64,000 nucleotides of DNA from Myxococcales bacterium. GTDB taxonomy: Bacteria; Myxococcota_A; Polyangia; Polyangiales; Ga0077539. A model generated the notes under the pieces. That model did not search any database and had not been told where the DNA came from. It was given only the letters and a program-made list of their open reading frames with translations. The position numbers and the translations under genes are program-made. This document shows, piece by piece, positions 8,764 through 17,745 of this stretch (position 1 is the stretch's first letter; every line of letters begins with the position of its first letter). The DNA lies in NCBI GenBank assembly GCA_016792845.1, contig JAEUKH010000042.1, positions 62,001 to 126,000 on the forward strand, in the 5' to 3' direction.

Positions 8764-9903
8764 ATGACCCGGCTGTCACACTTTGACCGTCTCGCGGGCG
8801 CCGCGGTGGTGGGCGCGTACCCAGGGCTCGAGGTGCCGCCCGAGGCCCTCACGGCGCTGCGCGAAGGTCGCCTCGCGGGGCTGATCTTGTTTCGCCGCAA
8901 TCTCGGCCCAATCGAGCACCTCCTCGGGGTGACCCGGGCGCTCTCCGAGGCGCACCCCGCCGACCTGCCTCCGCCCTTGGTCGCGGTCGATCAAGAGGGC
9001 GGTCGCGTCGCGCGCTTGGGGGCTCCGGTGGTGAAGCTCCCGCCCATGCGGCACCTCGGCCAGCACGACGACCTCGCCCTCACCGAGCGCGCCGCCGCGG
9101 TGCTCGGGGCGGAGCTCTCGGCCTTGGGCTTCAACCTCGATTTCGCGCCGGTGTGTGACGTCGACAGCAACCCCGCGAACCCTGTGATCGGCGACCGCGC
9201 GTTCAGCGCCGACCCGGCCCGGGTGGCCCGTCACGCCGCGGCCTTCGCGCGGGGGCTGCAATCGCAGGGCGTCGCCGGGTGCGCGAAGCACTTCCCCGGT
9301 CACGGCGACACCAGCGCCGACAGTCACCTTGAGCTGCCGGTCTTGGGCCACGACCTCGCCCGGCTCGAAGCGGTCGAGCTGCCCCCGTTTCGCGCCTTGT
9401 TCGAGGCCGGGGTCGCCTCGGTGATGACCGCCCACGTTCAGTTCGACGCCCTCGACCCTACGGTGCCCGCGACGCTGTCAAAGCGGGTGATCTCGGGCCT
9501 CCTCAGGGCCGAGCTCGCGGCCGGCCGCGACGACCTCGTGATCGTCTCCGATGACCTCTTGATGAACGCCGTGAGCGCGCGCTTCAGCGTCGCCGAGGCC
9601 GCCGTACGGAGCGTCTCGGCCGGGTGTGACCTCGTGCTGGTCTGCACCACCCCCGAGGCCGCCGAAGAGGCCCGCCGGGCCCTCTCAGAGGCCGCGCAGG
9701 CCGACCCCGATTTCGCGCAGCGCCTCGGCGACGCGGCACGGCGTGTCACCGCGATGCGGGCGCGGTTTCAAGCGAAGCCGGTGCAGCACGCTAACGACTT
9801 TGTGAAGATTTCTGCACGACCTGTACGAGCCCTGCTCGAATCGGCGCTGCAACAGATTGGAGGAAGCTCCATTGACGCGCCAAATCGAGGTGGTGTCGAA
9901 TGA
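8764..9903 (+). CDS. nagZ: Beta-N-acetylhexosaminidase, glycoside hydrolase family 3 (NagZ type)
   Basis: A 379-residue single-domain GH3 enzyme. NagZ removes N-acetylglucosamine from 1,6-anhydro-muropeptides in cytoplasmic peptidoglycan recycling. Diagnostic segments are DQEGGRVARL, LGFNLDFAPVCDVDSNP, the catalytic loop KHFPGHGDTSADSHLELP (Lys175, His176, His180, Asp182) and the nucleophile segment VIVSDDLLMNA. Length fits single-domain NagZ plus a ~30-residue C-terminal tail. No signal peptide is seen, consistent with a cytoplasmic enzyme. The reading frame stays open far upstream, but homology begins at MTRLSHFDRL, so I start at ATG 8764. The stop overlaps an upstream in-frame ATG of the next gene. 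Confidence 0.92.
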   Translation: MTRLSHFDRLAGAAVVGAYPGLEVPPEALTALREGRLAGLILFRRNLGPIEHLLGVTRALSEAHPADLPPPLVAVDQEGGRVARLGAPVVKLPPMRHLGQHDDLALTERAAAVLGAELSALGFNLDFAPVCDVDSNPANPVIGDRAFSADPARVARHAAAFARGLQSQGVAGCAKHFPGHGDTSADSHLELPVLGHDLARLEAVELPPFRALFEAGVASVMTAHVQFDALDPTVPATLSKRVISGLLRAELAAGRDDLVIVSDDLLMNAVSARFSVAEAAVRSVSAGCDLVLVCTTPEAAEEARRALSEAAQADPDFAQRLGDAARRVTAMRARFQAKPVQHANDFVKISARPVRALLESALQQIGGSSIDAPNRGGVE

Positions 9904-9980
9904 CGAAGGTAGAGTGGCTTAATGGGTTGCGGGTGGGCGCCGCGCGGCGCGTCGCAACGAAGGCGAAAAGGGTGAGCGCG

Positions 9981-12900
9981 ATGACACGCAAACGACGATG
10001 GGCCATCGGTCTGGCCGGAGTGTTGGGGGTGCTGCTCGCGCCCACGATGTCTCAGGCCCAGACCGTCAACTGCGGCAATGCCCGCATCGACACGGGCGAG
10101 CTGTGTGACGACGGCAATCGCAACAGCGGCGACGGGTGTAGCCCGAACTGCAACATCGAGCCGGGCTTTCGCTGCGGCTCGGCGGGGTCGGCCTGCACGA
10201 CGGTGTGCGGCGACAACATCCGCACGCAGCGTGAAGTCTGCGACGACGGCAACATTCGCAACGGCGACGGCTGTTCGTCAGACTGCGCCGTCGAGTTCGG
10301 GTACGCGTGCCGCGAGGTGACCTCGAACCTCATCAACAACGGCTCGTTCGTCAGCGGCAACAGCGGCTTTACGTCGCAGTACATGTTCGACAACACCCGC
10401 GAGAACAACCGCGGCTTCGGCGGCGGGATGCCCGAGGGCAACTTCACCGTCACCAACAACCCGTCGGGCTGGCACGAAGAGTTCGCACCCTTCGGCCCCC
10501 TCGCCTGGCGCGACGCCGACGGCGACGGTTGGGCCGCCCTCTTCAACGGCGTGGCGAACCGCATCGCGTATTCGACCAGCATTCCCGTCACGCAGGGGCG
10601 CCCGTACCTCTTTCGGATGTCGATCACCGATTGGGGTCAGCGAAACCTCTCGCAGCTCCGCATCGTCGCCGACGGCGACACGGTGACCGAGCGCCTGTCG
10701 CCCCGCTCCTCAGGCGGCGAGCGTCTCTACTGGGACATGGTCTCAGGGCTCTACACCGCCCGTCGCTCGGCCAACATCGTGGTGCAGGTCATCAACGACG
10801 TGCCCGACGACGGCGGCAACGACTTCGGCCTCGACGGCATCTCGGCCCAAGAGACCCGCGCCAACCAGTGCGACCAGGTCGACACCGACATGGACGGGTT
10901 GCCCGACATCACCGAGGGCCCGACCCGCGACACCGACAACGACGGCACGCCCGATTTTCGCGACCCCGACGACGATGGTGACACCATCCTCACGCGCGAC
11001 GAGCGGCCCAACGGCAACGACCGCGACAGCGACGGCGACATGGTGCCCGATCACCTCGACGAGGATGACGACAACGACACCATCTTGACGCGCAACGAGC
11101 GCAACAACGGCGCCAACCGCGACACCGACAACGACACGCGGCCCGATCACCTCGACCCCGACGACGACAACGACGGCATCCCGACGGCCACCGAGGCGCG
11201 CCAAGACACCACCGCCAACGACGACTTCGACGGCGACAACACGCCCTCGTACCGCGACCTCGACAGCGACGGCGACGGCGACCTCGACTCGCTCGAAGCC
11301 GGCCCGGTGCCCACCGCGCCGGTCGACACCGACCGCACCGCCGGCCCCGACTACCTCGACACCGACAGCGACAACGACTGCCTCGGCGACAACGAGACCC
11401 GCGAAGACGGGCTCAACCGCATCAACGCGATGCTGCCCAGCGTCAATCCGAACGCGAACTGCCCGTCGAGCGCGCCGGTCTGCAACACCATGATCGGTCG
11501 CTGCACCCCGGGCAATGACCGCGACGGTGACGGGCTCACCGATGACACCGAGACCCGCATCGGCACCAACCCCGACAACCCCGACACCGATGGCGATGGC
11601 ATCCGTGACGGCGACGAGGTCGGCGACCCGAACATGCCGCGCGACACCGACATGGACGGCCGCATCGACCCGAACGACGACGATGACGACGGCGACACCA
11701 TCCCGACCCGCGAAGAGCGCCCCGGGATGATGAACCGCGACACCGACATGGACAGCCGCCCCGACCATCTCGACCCCGACGATGACAACGACGGCATCCC
11801 GACCCGCGTCGAGGCGATGCAAGACGCCACCACCGGCGACGACTTCGACATGGACGGGCTCCCCTCGTACCGTGACCTCGACGCCGACGGCGACGGCGAC
11901 CTCGACCGCGATGAGGGCGGGCCCGACCTCAACAACCCCGTCGACACCGACACCGACGGCAACCGCGATTACCTCGACCGCGACAGCGACAACGACTGCG
12001 TGGGCGACAACGACATGCGCGAAGACGGCGCCAACCGCACCGACGCGACGCGCCCGTCGATGAACGCTGACGCCAACTGCATGAACCCCACCCCGGTCTG
12101 CAACCGCATGACGGGCATCTGTGGGCCCGGCAACGACCGCGACGGTGACGGCCTGCCCGATGACACCGAGCGCCGGATCGGCACCGACCCCGACAACCCC
12201 GACACCGATGGCGATGGCATCCGTGACGGCGACGAGGTCGGCGACCCGAACATGCCGCGCGACACCGACATGGACGGTCGCATCGACCCGAACGACGACG
12301 ACGACGACGGTGACACCGTGCCGACCCGCGACGAGCGGCCGAACATGATGAACCGCGACACCGACATGGACGGGCGCCCCGACCATCTCGACCCCGACGA
12401 CGACAACGACACCATCCCCACGGCGGTGGAGCGGCGTCTCGACCCGTCGAACGAAGGGCCCGACAACGACGGCTTCCCGTCGTACCGCGACACCGACGCC
12501 GACGGCGACGGCGACCTCGACCGCGACGAGGCGGGCTCAAACCCGATGGATCCGGTCGACACCGACCGTGACGGCGCGCGCGACTTCCTCGACCGCGACA
12601 GCGACAACGACTGCCTCGGCGACAACGAGACCCGCGAAGACGGGATGGCGCGCATCACCGCGGCGTCGAACCCGAACACCAACTGCATGGCCCCCACCCC
12701 GATCTGCGACACCAGCCGCGGTCAGTGTGTGGCCTGCTTCGTCAACAGCGGCGGCATGACCGTGGGCTGCGACATGAACAACGACGGGCGCGTCTGCATC
12801 GCCCCGGCCATGTCGTCAACGATGGGCGGCTTCTGCGGCTGCCGCACCGACGAGCACTGCACCGCCGACCGTCGCTGCGACACCACGGCGCAACGCTGCG

Positions 12901-13157
12901 TCTTGCGCGGCGACGCGGGCGTGGTCGACGCGGGCAACGACGCGGGCCCCGCCGATGCGGGCAACGACGCGGGCAACGACGTCGACGCCGGCTTCGACGC
13001 CGGGTCGCAAGAGTACCCGTACCGTCTCCAGGGTGACGGCCTGTCGTGCACCACCTCGGTGCCCGGCACCGGGTCGTCGCGCGGCACCGGCACCGTGATC
13101 TCCCTCGGCGCCATCGTCGCGGGTGTCTCGGCCCTGCGCCGCCGTCGGCGGAAGTAA
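9981..13157 (+). CDS. Large secreted Asp-rich protein: DUF4215 Cys repeats, TSP type-3 repeats, MYXO-CTERM-like tail
   Basis: A 1058-residue surface protein. After a signal peptide (RRWAIGLAGVLGVLLAPTMSQAQ) come two DUF4215 modules with the pattern CDDGN..NGDGCS..C. A beta-sandwich-like region (about 115-290) follows, then three ~205-residue blocks of Asp-rich calcium-binding thrombospondin type-3 repeats (DTDGDGIRDGDE and similar). Blocks 2 and 3 are nearly identical over long stretches. A Cys-rich segment and an Asp/Ala/Gly linker follow. The tail has a Cys, a Gly/Ser-rich stretch, a hydrophobic helix (VISLGAIVAGVSAL) and RRRRRK, resembling MYXO-CTERM sorting signals. An ATG at 9900 overlapping nagZ is possible, but the signal peptide starts at 9981. 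Confidence 0.9.
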   Translation: MTRKRRWAIGLAGVLGVLLAPTMSQAQTVNCGNARIDTGELCDDGNRNSGDGCSPNCNIEPGFRCGSAGSACTTVCGDNIRTQREVCDDGNIRNGDGCSSDCAVEFGYACREVTSNLINNGSFVSGNSGFTSQYMFDNTRENNRGFGGGMPEGNFTVTNNPSGWHEEFAPFGPLAWRDADGDGWAALFNGVANRIAYSTSIPVTQGRPYLFRMSITDWGQRNLSQLRIVADGDTVTERLSPRSSGGERLYWDMVSGLYTARRSANIVVQVINDVPDDGGNDFGLDGISAQETRANQCDQVDTDMDGLPDITEGPTRDTDNDGTPDFRDPDDDGDTILTRDERPNGNDRDSDGDMVPDHLDEDDDNDTILTRNERNNGANRDTDNDTRPDHLDPDDDNDGIPTATEARQDTTANDDFDGDNTPSYRDLDSDGDGDLDSLEAGPVPTAPVDTDRTAGPDYLDTDSDNDCLGDNETREDGLNRINAMLPSVNPNANCPSSAPVCNTMIGRCTPGNDRDGDGLTDDTETRIGTNPDNPDTDGDGIRDGDEVGDPNMPRDTDMDGRIDPNDDDDDGDTIPTREERPGMMNRDTDMDSRPDHLDPDDDNDGIPTRVEAMQDATTGDDFDMDGLPSYRDLDADGDGDLDRDEGGPDLNNPVDTDTDGNRDYLDRDSDNDCVGDNDMREDGANRTDATRPSMNADANCMNPTPVCNRMTGICGPGNDRDGDGLPDDTERRIGTDPDNPDTDGDGIRDGDEVGDPNMPRDTDMDGRIDPNDDDDDGDTVPTRDERPNMMNRDTDMDGRPDHLDPDDDNDTIPTAVERRLDPSNEGPDNDGFPSYRDTDADGDGDLDRDEAGSNPMDPVDTDRDGARDFLDRDSDNDCLGDNETREDGMARITAASNPNTNCMAPTPICDTSRGQCVACFVNSGGMTVGCDMNNDGRVCIAPAMSSTMGGFCGCRTDEHCTADRRCDTTAQRCVLRGDAGVVDAGNDAGPADAGNDAGNDVDAGFDAGSQEYPYRLQGDGLSCTTSVPGTGSSRGTGTVISLGAIVAGVSALRRRRRK
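11511..12735 (+). repeat. Two tandem ~610-bp repeats inside the Asp-rich protein gene
   Basis: Copies start at 11511 and 12129, each beginning with codons for GNDRDGDGL. Both include a run of roughly 100 bases with almost no differences (about 11575-11690 versus 12195-12310). A more diverged third copy precedes them (about 10880-11510). The near-identity of two copies points to recent duplication or gene conversion. Confidence 0.85.
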
Positions 13158-13173
13158 CCACCGCCACGGTGAC

Positions 13174-13200
13174 AGGGGCCCCTCGGTAACAGGGGCCCCT
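13174..13200. terminator. GC-rich hairpin between convergent genes
   Basis: AGGGGCCCCT occurs twice, at 13174-13183 and 13191-13200, separated by seven bases. Because the unit is itself palindromic, the two copies can pair as a 10-bp stem. It lies 17 bases after the stop of the Asp-rich protein gene. There is no T-run, so it is only a candidate terminator. The rest of the 279-base gap to 13436 holds no gene I can support; a 9-bp inverted repeat (TGACACCGT at 13312 and its complement at 13389) is also present. Confidence 0.45.
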
Positions 13201-13436
13201 CGCGCACCCCTCCTCCGCCCTCTCCGCAACGACACCATCGAGAAGCCTCGCGGCGCCATCGCAAGCGGGTCACGACGGGCCCCAACGTTCGGCGTGACCC
13301 TTCGCGCGGCGTGACACCGTCGCGCGCGGTCAATGCGCCCGGTCGCGGCGCGCGGGCCCAAACAACAACACCGCGGCGGGTGAAGGCCACGGTGTCAGAG
13401 CGCCCCCTCGCGGCGGGCGACGACTTCGGGTTCAGC

Positions 13437-14144
13437 TCACAACGGCGGCCGACAGGCCCGGGCCCCAGCGCTGAGGCTCGGCGTGCAGGTCCAGCCCGTC
13501 GGACACTGCCGATCGGTCAGGCACACCGACGAGCACGAGCCGAAGCTCGGGTCGTCGACCAGGGTCACGCACGCGCGCCCGGTCGGGCAGCCGTGGTTGG
13601 CGCTCGTCACCCCTACACAATTGGCCACACACACCGACTGCGTGCGGTCGTCTGGATTGATGTTCACGCAGCGGTAGCTGGCCGTCTCGTTCGGACGGTA
13701 CGAGCACGGCCCCACCGAGCGCCCCGCGGGCAGCTGACACTTTCGCAGACACAGCCCCTGGGATGGCAAAAACGGGTTGCCCAGACACAAGCCCGTGCCG
13801 TTGGCGCAGCCCATCCCCTGCCCCGTGCTGCACCGCTCGGTGCAGTACCCCGCGGGGTAGGCCGGGAGCATCTCGTTGCCCATCATCGCGCCGTTGAGGC
13901 AGGCCCGAGAGGCCGCGTCGCTGGTGCACTGATCGTTCGAGGCGCAGGCCCCCCCAAACAATCCCGGACCGTTGGGGCACACCACGTCGCTGCTGCCTTC
14001 GGGGCAGCAACGCCCGAGCCGAGCCACAAAGCCTTCAGGGCAGCTCCCGCCCGTGCCCGAGCGAATCTCACCGTTGGTGGCCAACGCGGGCAGGTCGGCA
14101 CAGCCCAAGATCACGCCCAAGAGGGCCATCGCGCGACGTTTCAC
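13437..14144 (-). CDS. Cysteine-rich predicted lipoprotein
   Basis: A 235-residue exported protein beginning MKRRAMALLGVILGC, a compact lipoprotein signal with the lipidated Cys at about residue 15. The mature part has more than 20 cysteines in spaced groups, such as GRCCPEGSSDVVCPNGPG, CASNDQCTSDAASRAC and CVANCVGVTSANHGC. This looks like a disulphide-stabilised surface protein related to the Cys-rich lipoproteins elsewhere in the window, though it lacks their CG-x3-Q-x-CC signature. It overlaps the upstream TPR gene by four bases (ATGA), so the two are co-translated. Function unknown. Confidence 0.8.
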   Translation of the reverse strand: MKRRAMALLGVILGCADLPALATNGEIRSGTGGSCPEGFVARLGRCCPEGSSDVVCPNGPGLFGGACASNDQCTSDAASRACLNGAMMGNEMLPAYPAGYCTERCSTGQGMGCANGTGLCLGNPFLPSQGLCLRKCQLPAGRSVGPCSYRPNETASYRCVNINPDDRTQSVCVANCVGVTSANHGCPTGRACVTLVDDPSFGSCSSVCLTDRQCPTGWTCTPSLSAGARACRPPL

Positions 14145-14983
14145 AAGGCACCTCCAAGGGTCAGCATCGCGCCCCCGGGCAGCGGCATCGCCCCGACCGA
14201 AGACAGCTGCACTTCACGACGCGTGCCGGGGCCCCGGAGCGCGAGCCACAGCGCGCCGCCCAGCATCGTGGCCGCGCCCACCCCGCCGAGCACATACGCC
14301 GTGGTCACGGTGCTCGGGTGGTTGGCGTAGGCGGTGGCGAGCTCGGGCGTCCACACCGATTCGCCGCGGTTGACGGCGGCGACGTCGTTGGCGACGCCGT
14401 TCGCGCGAACCCCGACGATGAGGCCCCCGACGCCCACCAGCGCGCCGACGCCCAGGGTCACCCAGGGCCCGACGCTCTGCACCGTCGAACGCACGTACCG
14501 CACCTCGATGCGACGGGTGATCACCACCTCGATCAGCCGCGGCTCAGCCTCAACGGGCCGCGTCGGCGGTGGCGTCGGCGCTGAGGTCGCGCTCTGGGCC
14601 TGCCGCTCAGCCTCGGCGTTCGCTTCACGCATCGCCGCGATGCGGGCCTCGACCTGCGGACGCTCTGCCCCAGGCGCCCCTGCTGAGAGAAAATCTGTGA
14701 GCGCCTCGATGGCCGCCTGGCGCTCGCCCGCGCGCTCGAGTGTCAGGCCGATGTTGTAGAGGAGCTCGGGCCGATGCGTGATGGCGTGGGCCTCACGAAA
14801 CGCCCGCGCCGCGTCGCCGAAACGCGCGCCGCGGTAGTGCGCGACCCCGCTGTCATAGTACCGCTGCGCGAGGCCTTGCTGCGCCGGTGTCAAGGTCTGC
14901 GCCGAGGCCGAGCCCGCGAGCAGCAACAGCGACAAGCCCACGCTCCCCAGGAGCCGCCGTGGCGTGTGTCTCATGCCCCGCAC
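14141..14983 (-). CDS. Exported TPR-containing membrane protein
   Basis: A 280-residue protein. A signal peptide (LLGSVGLSLLLLAGSASAQ) precedes a tetratricopeptide-like region (YYDSGVAHYRGARFGDAARAF, about 42-110). Next come a Pro-rich linker, then two hydrophobic segments (WVTLGVGALVGVGGLIVGV and TTAYVLGGVGAATMLGGALWL) and a beta-rich C-terminal end. This layout, TPR then paired helices, is common among myxobacterial periplasmic proteins of unknown function. A start at 14974 (MRHTPRR) is equally possible. It is coupled to the downstream Cys-rich lipoprotein gene. Confidence 0.8.
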   Translation of the reverse strand: MRGMRHTPRRLLGSVGLSLLLLAGSASAQTLTPAQQGLAQRYYDSGVAHYRGARFGDAARAFREAHAITHRPELLYNIGLTLERAGERQAAIEALTDFLSAGAPGAERPQVEARIAAMREANAEAERQAQSATSAPTPPPTRPVEAEPRLIEVVITRRIEVRYVRSTVQSVGPWVTLGVGALVGVGGLIVGVRANGVANDVAAVNRGESVWTPELATAYANHPSTVTTAYVLGGVGAATMLGGALWLALRGPGTRREVQLSSVGAMPLPGGAMLTLGGAL

Positions 14984-15016
14984 TCTATCCGATGCGGCCG
15001 CCGTCCTGTTGCGATT

Positions 15017-16234
15017 TTAGCGCAGCTGAAAGGCCGCCTGGCCGGTGAGCCATGAGAGCTCGACGCAGGCCGCGCGCCAACCGAAGCGCGCCTGGGCTTC
15101 GGCGAAGGCGCGGTGCTCGTCGTCACGCCAGCTCGGATTGCCATAATATTCGTCGAAGACGATGAGGCTCCCGCGGGTGAGCCAGGGCCCCAAGGCCGCG
15201 AGCCCCGAGGCCGCGCTCTGGTAAAGGTCGCTGTCGATGTGGAGCAGGCTCACGGGCGCCTCAAGGGCCGCCGTGAGGGGGCCCAGGGTGTCGTCGAACC
15301 AGCCCTTCAAGACCCGCACCGAGGCGGGCAGCGGAGGCACCTCGCCGTGCATCGAGAAGGCCCCCGCGGGCATGGCCTGCCACGCTTCGGGGAGGCCCTC
15401 AAAGCTGTCGAGCGCCCAGAGGGACCGTTCGCCCGCGCGGGCCGCGAGCTGACGGGTGCTCACGCCGTACCGCACCCCGAGCTCGACCCAGGGCCCGGGC
15501 AGGGCGCGCGCGCAGACCGCATCGAGGAGGGCGGGCTTGGTGCCCCAACACCTGGCGCCCCGCGCGCGCCACCGGGCGGCGTCGTCGAAGCGGCCGTCGA
15601 GAAGCTGCGCCGTCTCGGGCGAGGGCCCTTCGGCGCGGGCGGCGGTCAAGAGCGCGGCCACCCAGCCGTCGTCAGGCTCACACGCCGCGGCACGCGCGAG
15701 CGCGTCGAGGTCGGGGGCTTGGGCGTCGACCGAGAGACGGTACCGCGCGAACCAGGCTCCGGCGGTGTCGGGCGCCGCGCGCAGGAGCGCCTCGATCGCG
15801 GCCTCGGCCTCGGCCCTCAGGCCCGCCGCGAGGCAGCAACGGAGCCGCCCGAGGGCCGCGCCGAGATCGCCCGGGTCGAGCGCGAGCGCCGCGGTGAAGC
15901 AACGTTCGGCGGCGTCGAAGAAGCCGAGGGTCGCGCACGAGATGCCAAGATCACGCAGCGCCCGCGGGCTCTGTGCGGCGAGTCGCGCTGCCGCTTCGAA
16001 GCCGCGCAGCGCATCGTGAACCCGCCCCGTCAGCGTGTAGACGTGAACGAGATTGACCGCCGCGTCGAGGTCGTCGACCTTGGCCGAGAGGGCCTCGCGG
16101 TAGGCCTCGGCGGCCTCGTCGAAGCGCCCGTGCCGGTGGGCGTTGCGGGCGCGGCGGAGCGGCGCAGAGGGAGCCTCGGCGGCGTAGACCACGGGGCGCT
16201 TTCGTGCGCCACCGGCGCGGGTGAGGTGGGCCAT
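15017..16234 (-). CDS. TPR protein fused to a TylF/MycF-type O-methyltransferase
   Basis: About 405 residues. The N-terminal half has three to four TPR-like helical repeats (FDEAAEAYREALSAKVDDLD and similar). The C-terminal ~190 residues match TylF/MycF-type SAM-dependent methyltransferases: WVELGVRYGVSTRQLA (SAM loop), LWALDSFEGLPEAW, LLHIDSDLYQSAASGLAAL (metal-binding Asp pair), and LIVFDEYYGNPSWRDDEHRA. TylF-family enzymes methylate sugar hydroxyls in antibiotics or surface glycans. No glycosyltransferase is nearby, so the substrate is unknown. I start at ATG 16234 (MAHLTRAGG); the frame is open back to GTG 16306. Confidence 0.85.
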   Translation of the reverse strand: MAHLTRAGGARKRPVVYAAEAPSAPLRRARNAHRHGRFDEAAEAYREALSAKVDDLDAAVNLVHVYTLTGRVHDALRGFEAAARLAAQSPRALRDLGISCATLGFFDAAERCFTAALALDPGDLGAALGRLRCCLAAGLRAEAEAAIEALLRAAPDTAGAWFARYRLSVDAQAPDLDALARAAACEPDDGWVAALLTAARAEGPSPETAQLLDGRFDDAARWRARGARCWGTKPALLDAVCARALPGPWVELGVRYGVSTRQLAARAGERSLWALDSFEGLPEAWQAMPAGAFSMHGEVPPLPASVRVLKGWFDDTLGPLTAALEAPVSLLHIDSDLYQSAASGLAALGPWLTRGSLIVFDEYYGNPSWRDDEHRAFAEAQARFGWRAACVELSWLTGQAAFQLR

Positions 16235-16385
16235 GGCGGGCGCGTACCCCGTCGCCCGCGTCAGGGCGTCATCGCGGGGCGGCGTCGTTGTGTCACAGTC
16301 TCTCACCCTCGGGGCGAGAAATGCGGGCCCACAATGGCGCGGGGCATCGCTCGCGGCGGCCGCGGGGGTGTGATAGGCCCTTTCC

Positions 16386-17192
16386 GTGATGACACCCGTG
16401 GGAGAGCATCCGGTTGAGGCCCATCGGGCCGACGTTGACGTTGTGGTCTCGCGCTCAAAGCTCGCGATGGGGGCGCTCGCGTTGACCGCCCTTCACCGGC
16501 TGTTGATGCTGCCGGCGCGCGCGTGGCAGGGCCGGCTCTTGGCGCAGATCGAGCGCGGCGAGCGGGTCGACATGCAGCAAGCGCAGCTCAGCGACGGATT
16601 TCTCAACATGGGCACCGCCGCGCAGATGATCCTGCTGGTGGTCACGGCCACGCTCTTTCTCATGTGGATTCACCGACTTACCCGCGTGACTCGGGCCCTC
16701 GGGGGCGACACGATGCGGTGGCTCCCGAAAGACGCCGTGTGGGCCTTCATCATCCCCGTGGTGAGCATCGCGCGGCCCTACCAGGTGGTGCGCGATCTTC
16801 ACGACCAGCTGACGCCGGAGCTCGTCCCTGAGCCGGTGGCGCAGGTGACGGCGACCGCCACCGACGGGTACCGCGGCGTCACGGTGGTCGAGCCGCCGCG
16901 CGCGACGGCCCTGCCTGCGTCGCGTGTGGGCGCATGGTGGGGCGCATTCTGGGTCGGCAACGTGGTGGCCAACATCGCGTCGCGTCAGCACAGCACCGAG
17001 GTGGGCGCGCTGGCCGTCGGCAACATCCTCAACGCGGTGGCCGACGGCATCGAGGTCGTCTCCGCGGTGCTCGCGGTGCTGGTCGTCAGGGGCATGACGG
17101 CGCGGCTCCAAGAGCGCTTCCGCCGCATGCGCCACGCGGCCCCCGAGCAGCTCGCCGCGGCGGGCTTCACGGTGGCCCCGCCGCAGCCGTGA
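16386..17192 (+). CDS. DUF4328-like multi-spanning membrane protein
   Basis: A 268-residue membrane protein with about four helices: LAMGALALTALHRLLMLPA, MILLVVTATLFLMWIHRL, the segment around AVWAFIIPVVSIARPYQVV, and GNILNAVADGIEVVSAVLAVLVV. The FLMWIHRLTRVTRALGG and WAFIIPVVSIARPYQVVRDL segments match the DUF4328 pattern (a W.wr..P..n...P..v..e-like motif after helix 2). It starts at GTG 16386 or the adjacent ATG 16389. Its last 26 bases overlap the 3' end of the convergent gene at 17167. Function unknown. Confidence 0.78.
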   Translation: MMTPVGEHPVEAHRADVDVVVSRSKLAMGALALTALHRLLMLPARAWQGRLLAQIERGERVDMQQAQLSDGFLNMGTAAQMILLVVTATLFLMWIHRLTRVTRALGGDTMRWLPKDAVWAFIIPVVSIARPYQVVRDLHDQLTPELVPEPVAQVTATATDGYRGVTVVEPPRATALPASRVGAWWGAFWVGNVVANIASRQHSTEVGALAVGNILNAVADGIEVVSAVLAVLVVRGMTARLQERFRRMRHAAPEQLAAAGFTVAPPQP

Positions 17193-17715
17193 GCGCGCCC
17201 GCGTCGATCGCGCGCCGCATGCCTTGCACCACCGGGCGGAGGCTCAGCACCGTCGCACCGGGCACCTCGAAGCGCACCAGATAGCGGGTCTTGCCCTCTT
17301 GAAGCTCAAACTCGATCGCGTCGCCAGAGACCACCGGGTTGGCCACGTCTGACCAAGGGTACACAAGCGACACCGGCAGCACCGGCGCGGCGCGCTTCAC
17401 CGCCGCCCAGATCAACAAGCCGCCCGCGATGAGGCCCATGGGCACGAGGGTCACCTGCCCCGCGAGCCCCAAGCCTACGAGCCCCGCCGCCAACAGCGCG
17501 ATGCCCGCCAAGAGCGCGGTGTGAAGTCGCTTCGCCGAGAAGCGCCCCCCGCGCAGCGTCAGCCCCGTCGACGCGAGCTCGAGCGCGCCAGAGCCGCGAA
17601 ACTCTGACTGCGCGTGCCGCGAAGCGTGCGCGACGTTGCGCACAAAGCGCCCCGACAAGACATCGACCGAAGCGCTGTTTTCAGGCTGCATCTCCACAGG
17701 CCCGGAGTGTCTCAC
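17167..17715 (-). CDS. Hypothetical membrane protein with two helices
   Basis: A 182-residue protein with a soluble N-terminal ~65 residues, a tight pair of hydrophobic helices (LLAGIALLAAGLVGLGLAG and LVPMGLIAGGLLIWAAVK), then a ~85-residue beta-rich domain (DAIEFELQEGKTRYLVRFEV). This hairpin-plus-PH-like layout is common among proteins of unknown function. GTG 17715 has AGGG five bases upstream; ATG 17691 is an alternative. No family recognised. Its 3' end overlaps the convergent DUF4328-like gene. Confidence 0.65.
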   Translation of the reverse strand: MRHSGPVEMQPENSASVDVLSGRFVRNVAHASRHAQSEFRGSGALELASTGLTLRGGRFSAKRLHTALLAGIALLAAGLVGLGLAGQVTLVPMGLIAGGLLIWAAVKRAAPVLPVSLVYPWSDVANPVVSGDAIEFELQEGKTRYLVRFEVPGATVLSLRPVVQGMRRAIDAGALTAAAGPP

Positions 17716-17745
17716 ACCGGCCCTGAAATCACAGCCCCCGGCCCC

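Noticed and set aside
10743..12386. A 547-codon antisense frame made of Val, Gly and His
   Set aside because: It is the complement of the Asp-rich TSP type-3 repeats; low complexity and no start context.
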